Shown here in pieces: positions 50,101-61,837 of a DNA stretch of 64,000 nt; the stretch's first letter is position 1, and every line of letters begins with the position of its first letter. Location: assembly GCF_037975245.1 (NCBI RefSeq), contig NC_092576.1, positions 5,752,001 through 5,816,000 on the forward strand, given 5' to 3'. The notes beneath the pieces were generated by a model that saw only the letters and a program-made list of their open reading frames with translations, was not told the DNA's origin and made no database searches. The position numbers were made by a program, and so were the translations under genes. The DNA is from Apostichopus japonicus. Lineage: Eukaryota > Echinodermata > Holothuroidea > Aspidochirotida > Stichopodidae.

Positions 50101-53006
50101 ATATGATGTGCAACTAGGAAAAGAAAATCTTGGGAAAAATTAATAAATTAATGCTACGCTTATAAAACGATTCAGCTTATTGGATCATTAAAACCTCTGG
50201 TACACTATATACAGAAACAATATACCCCACTGATGTGTGGTGACAAGTTGGGGATACAATTTACTTTAGAGCTCATTTGATACCATGGACCCTTGAATGA
50301 TAATTGTGCAGAATTATGTCTTTCCCAACATAAAATGATCACAGCCTGTCATAGATGCATTTATTTAAAGACCTGTAAAGTTTCATTTCTTTATATTTTG
50401 TTTTATTTGTCATGTTTGCCAATTAATCTATTGGGGCCAACAATTTATTTGTGTTGATGGGTATAGGAGTGATGTTACTGTAGCATGATCTGCCTTGATT
50501 TAGCCTCTACCTGTAGCAATCAACCTGATTGTGCAATTTTTGCAAATTTACCCCAACTGTATTTATGTTTGAATTTTCTGTGTTTCTTTGATAGGTGACA
50601 TTCCTTTCTTCTGACAATTTAAATAGTCAAATGAACACTGACATTGATGAAGGTGAGTTCATTGTATAGCTAATGAAAATATTGACAACACTTTAATAAA
50701 TAAATAGACAAAGGGGTTGGATAGTTTAACTGCACTAGAATTTTGTCAAGGATATTGTTATTGGTATACCCATCATTTCCCCCCCCCCCTCCCCCGCCCA
50801 TTTGAATGGTTGACCTTTGCTATCATTATTGCATGTGTTTGTTTGTGCAAGTGTGTTTGTGTATATGTATGGTGTTATGTCTAGCTTGTATGTAGGATAT
50901 TTCAAGAAATTAATGTTTGGACTGATCTCATATTTGGTATGTAGGTGTACCAAAATGAGTACAAGAAGCCTATTGTTTTTGGTTATAAGGCAGCAGAGGT
51001 CAAATTAAGAACCTTGTAACCACTATTTCTCCTGAAGGGAATCCATGACAGATATTGTATGTAAGTCGGTGTAACACAATGAAAAGAAGGGATAGGGAGT
51101 AGGGAGATGTATTGGGGTGGTGGGGGGTTGGAAACATGGAATCTTAAACATGTATATGGTGCAAGTAGCAAACATGTACATCCCCCCCCCCCCAACAACA
51201 CTGTGTTCTGCCAGTTTCAAATGGTGTGAGTGATGCCCTATTCTGCATCTTAGTAAGAGTTACTATTTTTGAACTAATAGCTTAAAAATGGCTCATCTAT
51301 GCATGTAAAAAACTGTATATACTTGTTTATGTTTTAGCAGATTTCAATGACAGTTAAATTCAACATGTGAAATTTTCCAGCAGTCTCAGTCTGTATTTAA
51401 ATTTACAAATTGTTAACATATATTTATGGTTGTTTACTCTTATGATGGGCACTGAATCTGCCCAGGTTGGTGGTCATCAGGGTCATTCAACTCGGTAATT
51501 CAGCAAAAAGGACAGCAAAAGTGAAATTATGAACATGTTATTGAAAAAGTTTCAGCCTGCTTTTATGGTAAACTGCACTAATTACAGCCCATAGAAGCTC
51601 TGTGATTTTAGAACTTTTTTAAGCAGTCAATTTAACCACTGGGGAAAAGCAAATCAAATTAAACTGGGGGCACCGCCTGGACAAAAATGGGCTGGCCAGA
51701 ACCCTGGGCTAGTGTAAACGTTGTTTACCTAGGGTCTGAGAATTCTGCAACCTGCACACTTTTATTTTCATAGTGTTGTAAAACATATAACAATATTTTT
51801 TTGGCATATCAGCACAACACCTCAAAATCCTTTGCTTTTAAAATGCATCACAGAGCTACATGGAAATGCCAGAGTATTTTATGTACAGTTAAAGACAAAA
51901 CATTTGTAACACACTAGTTTGTACTTATTTATTCAGCAGATGTTTCCACTCTCTTTGCAGCTTTCAATGCTCTGGACCAATGTCTCTCTGATGAGACCAT
52001 AGATGTCGCAGTCAGGAGAAATCATGTACTGGTAGATGTCATGAATATTTACAAAGAAAATAAGGAGATAACATCAAAAAGGCTGAACGTTAAGTTTGAA
52101 GGTGAGGAAGGAGCAGACTTTGGAGGTCTGACCAGAGATATGTTCTCTATGTTTTGGACAGAAGCTGGGAGACTGTACTTTGCGGGTGAGGGAGCCATGG
52201 TTCCACGGGTGCCTCTCCACAAGCATCGTGCAATGAAGGGAGACTATATCACTCTGGGTGCAATTCTCAGCCATACTGCAGCATTGACCCATGTGGTCCC
52301 ATCAAGGCTTTCACGGACCTTTCTGACATTAGTTGTGTTTGAGGATCCTCCATCTGAAGACTATCTTCTAAAAGATTTCTTAGATTTCATTACAGTGTCC
52401 GAAAGAGCTCTTCTGAAACGGGCATTAAGAAATTTTGATGCTTTAACTCCAGCAGACAAGACCAAGCTGATTGATGTTTACTCAATGTATGAGATGTACG
52501 AAACACCAAGTCAGTCAAACATCAACCAACAGCTCGTTGCAATTGCTGAGTCAGCTCTTATCTACAAAAGTAAACCATTTGTGGAGGAAATGAGAAAGGG
52601 TATGCCTCCTAGCCATATGGCTGCCTTCTGGAGCAAGCTTTCTCTACAAATGATAGATTTCATATTTGTCATGCAATCTCCAACTGGCAAGAAGGTTGCT
52701 GATGTTCTTCAGAGTCAGGGAGATCTTCGCCCTCAAGAAGAAGCTGTTCTCTGGTGGCTTAAGGACTTTGTTTCTTCCCTTGATGCTGAAGATGTGGCCG
52801 ATTTTTTGAGATTTACAACTGGGTCATCAGTTATGCCACAAGATCCCATACAAGTTGAGTTCTTGTCAACTGCCAGATTCCCAACAGTAAGGACATGTGC
52901 CAACCTCATCCAGTGCCCTGTATTTTACACTTCAAGAAATGAGCTGAAGAGAGAATGGCGGGCAATCTTGAGTAATTCTGATTCATTCCAGATGAGTTTA
53001 CTCTGA
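41181..53006 (+). CDS. UBX-domain/HECT E3 ubiquitin ligase, transposon cargo
   Basis: The fourteen-exon model is 41181-41388, 41749-41844, 42575-42703, 43087-43352, 43724-43783, 45109-45183, 46418-46480, 46860-46928, 48064-48111, 48735-48854, 49122-49286, 49783-49890, 50595-50652 and 51961-53006. All introns are GT-AG and phases match, giving 836 residues. Residues 1-300 are mostly low-complexity, except a HWTVQQLDSFIQQSYPNIPF block (about 160-230). Residues 300-338 hold the EEQNQAFEESL helix seen before UBX domains of FAF-type proteins. About 357-420 is UBX-like (CFPDGRRERRRF, AIFNFVGTF), without a clear FPR p97-binding loop. About 505-836 is a full HECT domain: FEGEEGADFGGL near 534-545 and the catalytic Cys801 (codon 52896-52898) in RTCANLIQCPVF. 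HECT enzymes pass ubiquitin from an E2 via this Cys to substrate. The N-terminal exon is the least certain. Confidence 0.85.
47046..47330 (+). mobile_element. tRNA-derived SINE-like insertion in an intron
   Basis: A head with TTGGTTCAGTGGTTAGAG (A-box-like) and a damaged B box GGTTCAAAATTC is followed by a unique body. It lies in intron 8 of the UBX-HECT gene, i.e. an insertion into the large transposon. Confidence 0.45.
50915..51005 (+). repeat. Dispersed AGGTCA-type repeat in intron 13
   Basis: Contains TCATATTTGGTATGTAGGTG and AAGAAGCCTATTGTTTTTGG followed by GAGGTCAAA. Related to 15800-16070 and 57950-58140. Confidence 0.5.
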
Positions 53007-53093
53007 AGTTCTGAAATTTGGTTGAACTTCAAATTTGCCCATGTAGATAGCACTGTGTGAGTAGATGATCTTTATTGTTTAACACAGATCAAA

Positions 53094-55920
53094 TGGAGAC
53101 CATCCAAAGCCATTCCTCGAACTGTATTTGTTATTTTCTTTTACTTGTAATTTAGTATACATAGTACTGAAGTACCAGTGCTATGTAACTGTGTGTAATT
53201 TGAACCACCTTGCCAACTGTTTTCATATGATTCTTCTTTTATTCTATGCTATCATGGAGACCATCCAAAGCCATTCCTCGAACTGTATTTGGTATTTTCT
53301 TTTACTTGTAATTTAGTATACATAGTACTGAAGTACCAGTGCTATGTAACTGTGTGTAATTTGAACCACCTTGCCAACTGTTTTCATATGATTCTTCTTT
53401 TATTCTATGCTATCATGGAGACCATCCAAAGCCATTCCTCGAACTGTATTTGGTATTTCCTTTTACTTGTAATTTAGTATACATAGTACTGAAGTACCAG
53501 CGCTATGTAACTGTGTGTAATTTGAACCACCTTGCCAACTGTTTTCATATGATTCTTCTTTTATTCTATGCTATCATGGAGACCATCCAAAGCCATTCCT
53601 CGAACTGTATTTGGTATTTTCTTTTACTTGTAATTTAGTATACATAGTACTGAAGTACCAGTGCTATGTAACTGTGTGTAATTTGAACCACCTTGCCAAC
53701 TGTTTTCATATGATTCTTCTTTTATTCTATGATATCTTGGAGACCATCCAAAGCCATTCCTCGAACTGTATTTGGTATTTTCTTTTACTTGTAATTTAGT
53801 ATACATAGTACTGAAGTACCAGTGCTATGTAACTGTGTGTAATTTGAACCACCTTGCCAACTGTTTTCATATGATTCTTCTTTTATTCTATGTTATCATG
53901 GAGACCATCCAAAGCCATTCCTCGAACTGTATTTGGTATTTTCTTTTACTTGTAATTTAGTATACATAGTACTGAAGTACCAGTGCTATGTAACTGTGTG
54001 TAATTTGAACCACCTTGCCAACTGTTTTCATATGATTCTTCTTTTATTCTATGCTATCATGGAGACCATCCAAAGCCATTCCTCGAACTGTATTTGGTAT
54101 TTCCTTTTACTTGTAATTTAGTATACATAGTACTGAAGTACCAGCGCTATGTAACTGTGTGTAATTTGAACCACCTTGCCAACTGTTTTCATATGATTCT
54201 TCTTTTATTCTATGCTATCATGGAGACCATCCAAAGCCATTCCTCGAACTGTATTTGGTATTTTCTTTTACTTGTAATTTAGTATACATAGTACTGAAGT
54301 ACCAGTGCTATGTAACTGTGTGTAATTTGAACCACCTTGCCAACTGTTTTCATATGATTCTTCTTTTATTCTATGCTATCTTGGAGACCATCCAAAGCCA
54401 TTCCTCGAACTGTATTTGGTATTTTCTTTTACTTGTAATTTAGTATACATAGTACTGAAGTACCAGTGCTATGTAACTGTGTGTAATTTGAACCACCTTG
54501 CCAACTGTTTTCATATGATTCTTCTTTTATTCTATGTTATCATGGAGACCATCCAAAGCCATTCCTCGAACTGTATTTGGTATTTTCTTTTACTTGTAAT
54601 TTAGTATACATAGTACTGAAGTACCAGTGCTATGTAACTGTGTGTAATTTGAACCACCTTGCCAACTGTTTTCATATGATTCTTCTTTTATTCTATGCTA
54701 TCATGGAGACCATCCAAAGCCATTCCTCGAACTGTATTTGGTATTTTCTTTTACTTGTAATTTAGTATACATAGTACTGAAGTACCAGTGCTATGTAACT
54801 GTGTGTAATTTGAACCACCTTGCCAACTGTTTTCATATGATTCTTCTTTTATTCTATGTTATCATGGAGACCATCCAAAGCCATTCCTCGAACTGTTTTT
54901 GGTATTTTCTTTTACTTGTAATTTAGTATACATAGTACTGAAGTACCAGTGCTATGTAACTGTGTGTAATTTGAACCACCTTGCCAACTGTTTTCATATG
55001 ATTCTTCTTTTATTCTTTGCTATCATGGAGACCATCCAAAGCCATTCCTCGAACTGTATTTGGTATTTTCTTTTACTTGTAATTTAGTATACATAGTACT
55101 GAAGTACCAGTGCTATGTAACTGTGTGTAATTTGAACCACCTTGCCAACTGTTTTCATATGATTCTTCTTTTATTCTATGCTATCATGGAGACCATCCAA
55201 GCCATTCCTCGAACTGTATTTGGTATTTTCTTTTACTTGTAATTTAGTATACATAGTACTGAAGTACCAGTGCTATGTAACTGTGTGTAATTTGAACCAC
55301 CTTGCCAACTGTTTTCATATGATTCTTCTTTTATTCTATGTTATCATGGAGACCATCCAAAGCCATTCCTCGAACTGTATTTGGTATTTTCTTTTACTTG
55401 TAATTTAGTATACATAGTACTGAAGTACCAGTGCTATGTAACTGTGTGTAATTTGAACCACCTTGCCAACTGTTTTCATATGATTCTTCTTTTATTCTAT
55501 GCTATCATGGAGACCATCCAAGCCATTCCTCGAACTGTATTTGGTATTTTCTTTTACTTGTAATTTAGTATACATAGTACTGAAGTACCAGTGCTATGTA
55601 ACTGTGTGTAATTTGAACCACCTTGCCAACTGTTTTCATATGATTCTTCTTTTATTCTATGTTATCATGGAGACCATCCAAAGCCATTCCTCGAACTGTA
55701 TTTGGTATTTTCTTTTACTTGTAATTTAGTATACGTAGTACCGAAGTACCAGTGCTATGTAACTGTGTGTAATTTGAACCACCTTGCCAACTGTTTTCAT
55801 ATGATTCTTCTTTTATTCTGTTATCATGGAGACAATCCAAAGTCATTCCTCTTAATTTATTTGGTATTTTCGTTTATTTCTCAGTTAGTATACACAGTAC
55901 TGAAGGAACCAGCGCTATAA
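53094..55920. repeat. 161-bp minisatellite, about 17 copies, inside the transposon
   Basis: The unit starts ATGGAGACCATCCAAAGCC and repeats every 161 bp from 53094. Two units, near 55186 and 55507, lack one A (160 bp), and a degraded unit ends the array near 55826-55920. Variants recur every fourth unit: TATTTCC with CAGCGCTATG near 53454 and 54098, and ATCTTGG near 53733 and 54377, implying a 644-bp higher-order unit. The array begins about 90 bp after the UBX-HECT stop, probably in its 3' UTR or just downstream. The 62-codon frames in each unit are by-products of the period. Confidence 0.93.
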
Positions 55921-57018
55921 AACTGTATGTAAGGAAAGTAAAACAGTGGTTGAAAAAAGTGTTTAACCATCTTGCTGGCTGTTGCAAAGCAATCCAAAAC
56001 TGGAGAGAATTATGCATTTTTTCAGTATAGGTAAATGTTACAGATTCTTTGAAGAGAGCAGTCAACAACAGAGTAAAGAAGGACAGAGAGCGTATATGTG
56101 TTTCAATGTACGATTTAATGATGAACAACAACATACTTAATGTCAGTTACATAGAATCTTCATTCTACTGTATATATTCTTTTTGAAGTTTTTATTTTCA
56201 GTCTGTGTATAATATATATGGTTTGTTATTATATTCAGTCGCATCTTCACTCAGTTTTTAATTCACTTTCCTATGGTTCTTAGTTTAATATTCTCTTTCT
56301 TCCTTGTTCAGCTTGAATATTGTTTCATCCCTGCCTCATTTTGGCATCTACAAAGGTACCAAAACACCCAATTAATTCTTATCTCAATGAATATGGAAAT
56401 GGGTGGATACACTGATTCCGTTTCTTTGAATGAAAATTCTGACTAACATTTCATAATTAAACAAGAGCAACTTACGATTTTACTGGTTTTTGGTTCAAGC
56501 CCAAGACAGAGAAGAGAGAGCATGTGTCTATACTGTTCTACTTATAATCCCTCATACCAACGGAATTATGATACTCTTTAACAATACATGATTATGCAAT
56601 GCTAAGGATGCACAAAACCATGGCAAAATAATTGGCATTGAATTAACTCAACATGTAACACAACATCGATAAAATACTATAAGAATAATATAAGAACGAG
56701 TTGTGACACTAAGTTTTCTTTGATACTAAGAGAAATTGTGAACTGCCTTCCATCCATTATCAGTACACAATAAATCGATTTTTTAAAACAATTTAAATGT
56801 GATTCAGTCTTTATCTATTTGATTGTTTTTTGATATGTTTGAAAAAGTGTCTCGAAACTGAGATGGTAACAGAAGCAAGACAGCCCATATGTGCATTTGA
56901 AACTATAATTTGTTAGCAGTGTGCAAAACTTTATGACTATGTTAAGTGTGTTGCACTTCTGGTTTAAAACTGTTTGGTCTCAGAAAGAGAAGCAGGCATC
57001 AATACAATCAAGATCAAG
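55921..57018. other. Convergent intergenic region inside the transposon
   Basis: AT-rich and non-coding. A plus-strand AATAAA at 56769-56774 could serve the UBX-HECT transcript if it runs through the minisatellite. No third gene was seen. Confidence 0.4.
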
Positions 57019-60000
57019 CTATATTTGATTTAGCTCCATGTGAAAAAACTCTTTCAATTGAAGGTATCTTTCTTTCAAGTTTGGTGCAGTACACTGTTGA
57101 ACTAACTCCCTAATCCTCTCACTGCTGATGTTTACCATCGGTGGTGTGACAGACAAGCCCCCATGAGCAGCAACCTGGAGCTCATCATGGCTGCCTAATA
57201 AATCTGGAGACAAGCCATAGTGTCGTAGGCTTTGTGTTAGATCTGCTGCCAGGTCTCTGTTGCCAAAGATGTTACCAACTGCACTACAATTGGTATTCAT
57301 GTTGTTCAGTACACCTGAAAGCCATAATTGGTTTGGTGTTGAATGCTGAGCAGTTCTGAGTGAATGTCTGTTCCATGCTTGCTGGAAAAAAGTCAACCTC
57401 CTGTTTATTTCAGGGAGATAGACTTGATGTAGTGCCTCTAAATCAGCTGGATCATCTGAGTTTAGCTGGCCATCATCTTCCATATGGTAAAACAGCTCAT
57501 AGAAATAGGATATGACCTGGAAAAACACATCTCGCCATAGCCTCTCAATTCTCTGATTATGTTTTGATTCACCGGTAATGTGACTGGCACGGTTTGAACC
57601 CTGAACAAGCTCCATGAATAGGGCAACAAAGAAATTTTCCCCTCCATGATCTGACCTAGTGCGAGATGGTATTCCATATCCGAGTGTTGCCTCCACAAAC
57701 AATGTTAACACTGTAAGTGCATAGTTATCACTTCCACATTTCAGGTATGTAATACACCGGGAAAACCCATCAATACATCCATGAGTCACTAGCTTCCATC
57801 TACAGAAAGAGAAATAAAAAAAAGAGTCTCTTTAGTCATGTTATATACAGTTACAATATTCCACTCAATCATCTCTCATTATTTTAGGACTCAAGTCCTG
57901 TCTCAAGTCAAAATGTGACTACATTGTAAAAACACTGAGTGGTAAAGAAGGGAAGCTTGGACAGATCTCATTTATTATGTAGGTGTACAACCTAAAGTAG
58001 AAGAAGACTATTGTTTTAGGTGAAGGTCAAAAATCATGGGCCATGATGTTCAAGAGATTGGAAAGACCTCACATTTGGTATGTAGGTGTGCAACATTGAG
58101 TGGAAGAAGCCTGTTCTTTATGATGAAGGTATTAAAAAATATTAAAATGATGAAAGAAAATTTATTGTTGACAAATATATGTAACTTTTTCACTTTTACA
58201 AGACAAGCACATGTGACAACTTCAGCTTGACATGTTTAAACTCAATTTCTTGTTTTCACTCTGTTTGTCGTTCTAGAACCAATACAGGGTGCATGCAGTG
58301 AACATTTAAATTTTTTGTAATGTGTACATATATACAGTACTGCTAAAAGCAAGAGCACAGCACTTTATACATACGTAGCATTGCATTATTATCAATGGGG
58401 ATGAAGCCAAAAGACTGTTTAGTATTGAAATATAGTTTCATTCATGGTATAAACATAACTGTCCACAAGAATAGTGTATTTCATGGCTAGGTAACCAGCT
58501 ATTTTATGTCACTATAATCAGCACTTTAATTGAGATCCAAGGTATTTAATTCCGCTTAAATATAACAATAGTGCTGATAATTCAGCATCATCAAGTCTGA
58601 TGCAAGGGGCAAATAATGGACAAAGAGTAATCATGACTTCAAAACTGAAATTTGGCAATATTAGGATAATCTTAGAAATATCCTATTGTGTATGTTTTTT
58701 GAACCACGTACCTAACTAGTTTCATGTGTCCATCCATGTGCCACAGGCTGTTCGGTGTTGGAACATGGTACGTCCTTCTCTTAACTGTCTTACTCCAACG
58801 CTTTGCAGCAGAATGGGGATCCACACGTCTGAGTGAATCTCTGACACGTGATCTTTGCACCACAGAACCATCTACTTCTAGATATGCTTTCATCATCTAA
58901 TAATTGTTAAATGAAAGAATGTAGAGTTATTATGTGTGGCTTATTTAAGAAATGTGGAACAAAAGTAACAATTAAAGACCAGAACAACCAGTTCATTGTG
59001 TGCGGTACTTGAATCATCCATAACTCATGAAAATGTTATCGTTACTTAACAACCATAAATAACTGTACCCTAACTCTACAAGCCAACTATAATATTCGTG
59101 AACGAATATCACATTTGAATCTCACATTGCTCAGAGAAAATTATATATAAATTAGATATTCCATACAGTTTTGCCATTGATATTCCACTTAACGTTGAAT
59201 GATAAAGAGCTACGGTATATAACAAAGACATTTTACACAGGGGTTCACAGTATATTAAGCACAATACTCCTTTATCACTATTAACTGTGTGGTACACATA
59301 CCCTTATAATTTAGTTTTTCACTGGTCAGGTAATATGCAAATTTGCCTTTCATGATGTTTCAATCCCCTTGTGACTTTTACACAACTATAAAATTGCTTG
59401 AAGGTAGGCCTACAGTCGGCTTCGGCCGCAAACTCTGCCAGTATAGAAGTTTTCAAAAAGTTCCTGGAGGTCTTTACTTTCCAAATTGTTCTCAGACATT
59501 CTAATTGAACACACAAGATGACTGAATGTCCCAGCGAAGTAAATTTCCTCCACGGTGGTAATAAAATCAGTTAAAGAATTTTGACCAAAGGATGACTATT
59601 TTTTGAATATCTGGCATATTTGGTGCCAATACAGATTGCCCATAAGAAAAGAAGAAAACAAAGATCTATACAACATGACAGGAGTTGTTCCAGAAAAAAA
59701 AATGATACCTTACTGACTTTAAGGCTGGGTGCACATGACAGGCACAAATCATTATCATACATGAGTATGGCAGTGGAGCAGCCATTTGATCATCCCAATT
59801 ACTTAATGTATAGGCACAACATTCTCAGCAAAGTTACCTGTTGACCAGAGTTTGGATAGTCAGCATGTAGCTTAGAAACTTTCATGTCAAGCTCTTCATC
59901 AGTCATTGTGCTGTACATCTTCCTGACATTTAAACCAAATGCAGCTAGTTTCTTGTACACAAAAGATGGAGAACAAGATAGATGACATGCCATGTCTTTG

Positions 60001-61288
60001 GACGTATATCCCTCTTTAAGCAACATTTTAAGCTGTTCTTTTGTCACATCAAGTTTGGGTCTTCCCCCTTTAGAACCTATGAAAGAAACATGTGGAGAGA
60101 TACATCTTTATGAACTAAATACAATAAATAAGTTTAAGATGAATATACATTAAAAATTGGAAACATAAAACAGACAGTCTTGAACATTGGGAAATACATG
60201 GTCACACAGCTAGTTATGCCTTTATACCTTTATGCAGGTTTTACATTTAATTAACTACTACTGAGTGTACTGTACATACAGAACATACTATCTGCAACAT
60301 AATTCTAAAAAAATGTCATATGTTGTTGGCCACACCCTACTGTATGACATGGGGCTATATTGGTCCGAAACTGGACCCAACTTGACACTTTGGGCCTGAT
60401 TTTTTCAAAGTTAAGCATATGAGTTATGGCTGTAGAAAATCAGAAACTGTCAGCCGGACAATTGAGCATGACTTTAACACATGATGCCAGCATGACATCA
60501 ATTGAACTGACAATTTGAGCCAGACATTTCAATCGTGGCTGACGTTGAGCCTGAAAAGATGTTTCAACTACAATAAGGTTGATATGTATGCATGAGAACA
60601 ATATACATCGTAGATGATGACAAAGGAACAGAATATCATTTTTAGAGGCTGGTAAATTAAATAACATGTAAATGAGGCTGGTATCACTTAGAAACTTGTG
60701 TTCTGAGACCCACAATGATTTATTTTGTTTCTCTTCAACATACAGATTTACAGAAATAGTAACTAACATTAAATGTAAATACAATGAGGAAGTGGCCTAG
60801 CTCCTACATAAAAAGGCTGAACACTAATATACTTCTAATACGGGCCTTGAACTTAGAACGCAGGCATTCTGACTAGTGTAGCTTCGATTTCTAACTTTTA
60901 CTCGAACTGTACCTTTTTCTGGTCGAATGCGAGCAGCTTCGTAGTTGACAATAGCTCCTCTCTGCTGAATTTCCAGAGGTGGTACTCCATGGTTGCTGCG
61001 GTTATATGTAGCATGCAATTGAATCTGTTCAATATGATTTACTAGGCTACCAATGGATTCATTCACCTCTTGTGTACTTGTTACATGCAACCTATCGCTG
61101 ATGCTGTCGAGGTTTTCTTGACATGACCGAAGTCTATTTATTAGGTCCTGGAAGCGATTGTTCCCTTGCGTTAACTGCAAGACCACATTTCGCACTGTGT
61201 TTGTGATACTTGAGAGAATTTGGTCACATTGTAAACCAGAAAGAACACTAGAACTAGAAGCGCCAGCCATGTTGTAATACTGCAGCAT
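57019..61288 (-). CDS. Integrase-type (DD34E) transposase of the 21.4-kb transposon
   Basis: Four exons on the minus strand: 61288-60913, 60076-59838, 58896-58712 and 57799-57019, all GT-AG with matching phases, giving 526 residues (520 from the second Met at 61270). Residues 1-125 are a helical, coiled-coil-like N-terminus. A basic linker GSKGGRPK and a helix-turn-helix (about 131-175; DMACHLSCSPSFVYKKLAAFG) follow, presumably for DNA binding. The RNase H-like catalytic core has Asp260 in WHMDGH, Asp317 in RSDHGGEN and Glu352 in NQRIERLWRDVF, with 34 residues between the last two. This is the rve fold of retroviral/IS3-type integrases. Exon 1 starts about 20 bp inside the right CTTAAG array. 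All catalytic residues are present, so activity is plausible. Confidence 0.9.
57950..58140 (+). repeat. Dispersed AGGTCA-type repeat, two partial copies
   Basis: Two adjacent partial copies (about 57957-58035 and 58060-58135) of the family at 50915-51005, in intron 3 of the transposase gene. Since copies also occur outside the transposon, they were probably gained by insertion. Confidence 0.45.
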
Positions 61289-61295
61289 GACGACC

Positions 61296-61831
61296 GATCC
61301 TTCAATTCCACTTAAGCTAAATTGTATTTTACTTAAGTAGAATTGAATTTTACTTAAGTAAAATGCAATTGTATTCTACTTAAGTAGAATACAATTCTAC
61401 TTAAGTAGAATACAATTTAGCTTAAGTTAAATTCAATTTCACTTAAGCTTAATTGTATTCTACTTAAGTAAAATACAATTCTACTTAAGTAGAATACAAT
61501 TTAGCTTAAGTGAAAAAGAATGACACTTTTACTTAAGCTAAATTGTATTCTACTTAAGTAGAATTGTATTTTACTTAAGTAGAATACAATTAAGCTTAAG
61601 TGAAATTGAATTTTACTTAAGCTTAATAGAAAGTGGTAATTTTACTTAAGTGGAATACAATTAAACTTAAGTAAAATGCAATTCTACTTAAGTGCAATTC
61701 ATTTTACTTAAGCTTAATTGTATTCTACTTAAGTGCAATTCATTTCACTTAAGCTTAATTGTATTCTACTTAAGTGGAATTCATTCTACTTAAGTAGAAT
61801 AGAGAGGTAAATGTTAAAACGGCTTGCCATA
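61296..61831. repeat. Right terminal repeat with CTTAAG array
   Basis: About 23 CTTAAG palindromes (by eye) in ACTTAAGT boxes, ending in the inverted 32-bp head. The outermost 110 bp mirror the left terminus. The inner edge abuts the transposase start codon, so this array is also its upstream region. Confidence 0.88.
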
Positions 61832-61837
61832 CGAACC
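61832..61837. repeat. Right target-site duplication of the 21.4-kb transposon
   Basis: CGAACC, identical to 40407-40412. Confidence 0.92.

Larger units (their letters stand above)
40413..61831. mobile_element. Complete 21.4-kb DNA transposon (IS3EU-like) carrying a UBX-HECT ligase gene
   Basis: Both ends begin TATGGCAAGCCGTTTTAACA in inverted orientation and are identical for 49 bp. They stay nearly identical for about 110 bp before an indel. The 6-bp duplication CGAACC flanks the element exactly (40407-40412 and 61832-61837). Inside are two convergent genes: a DD34E integrase-type transposase (minus, right side) and a UBX-HECT protein (plus, left side). CTTAAG arrays lie at each end and a 161-bp minisatellite between the genes. 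Both genes are open through all predicted splices, so the copy is probably autonomous and young. The 6-bp duplication and transposase type match my recollection of Repbase IS3EU; that label is inference. Confidence 0.92.

Noticed and set aside
53128-55920. Series of about 17 near-identical 60-76 codon open frames in the 161-bp array
   Set aside because: They follow the repeat period, overlap unit boundaries and have no start context or domain. They are by-products of a minisatellite whose one frame is open.
60440-60784. A 114-codon minus-strand open frame in the transposase gene
   Set aside because: It lies in intron 1, where the flanking exons splice cleanly without it. No domain was recognised.
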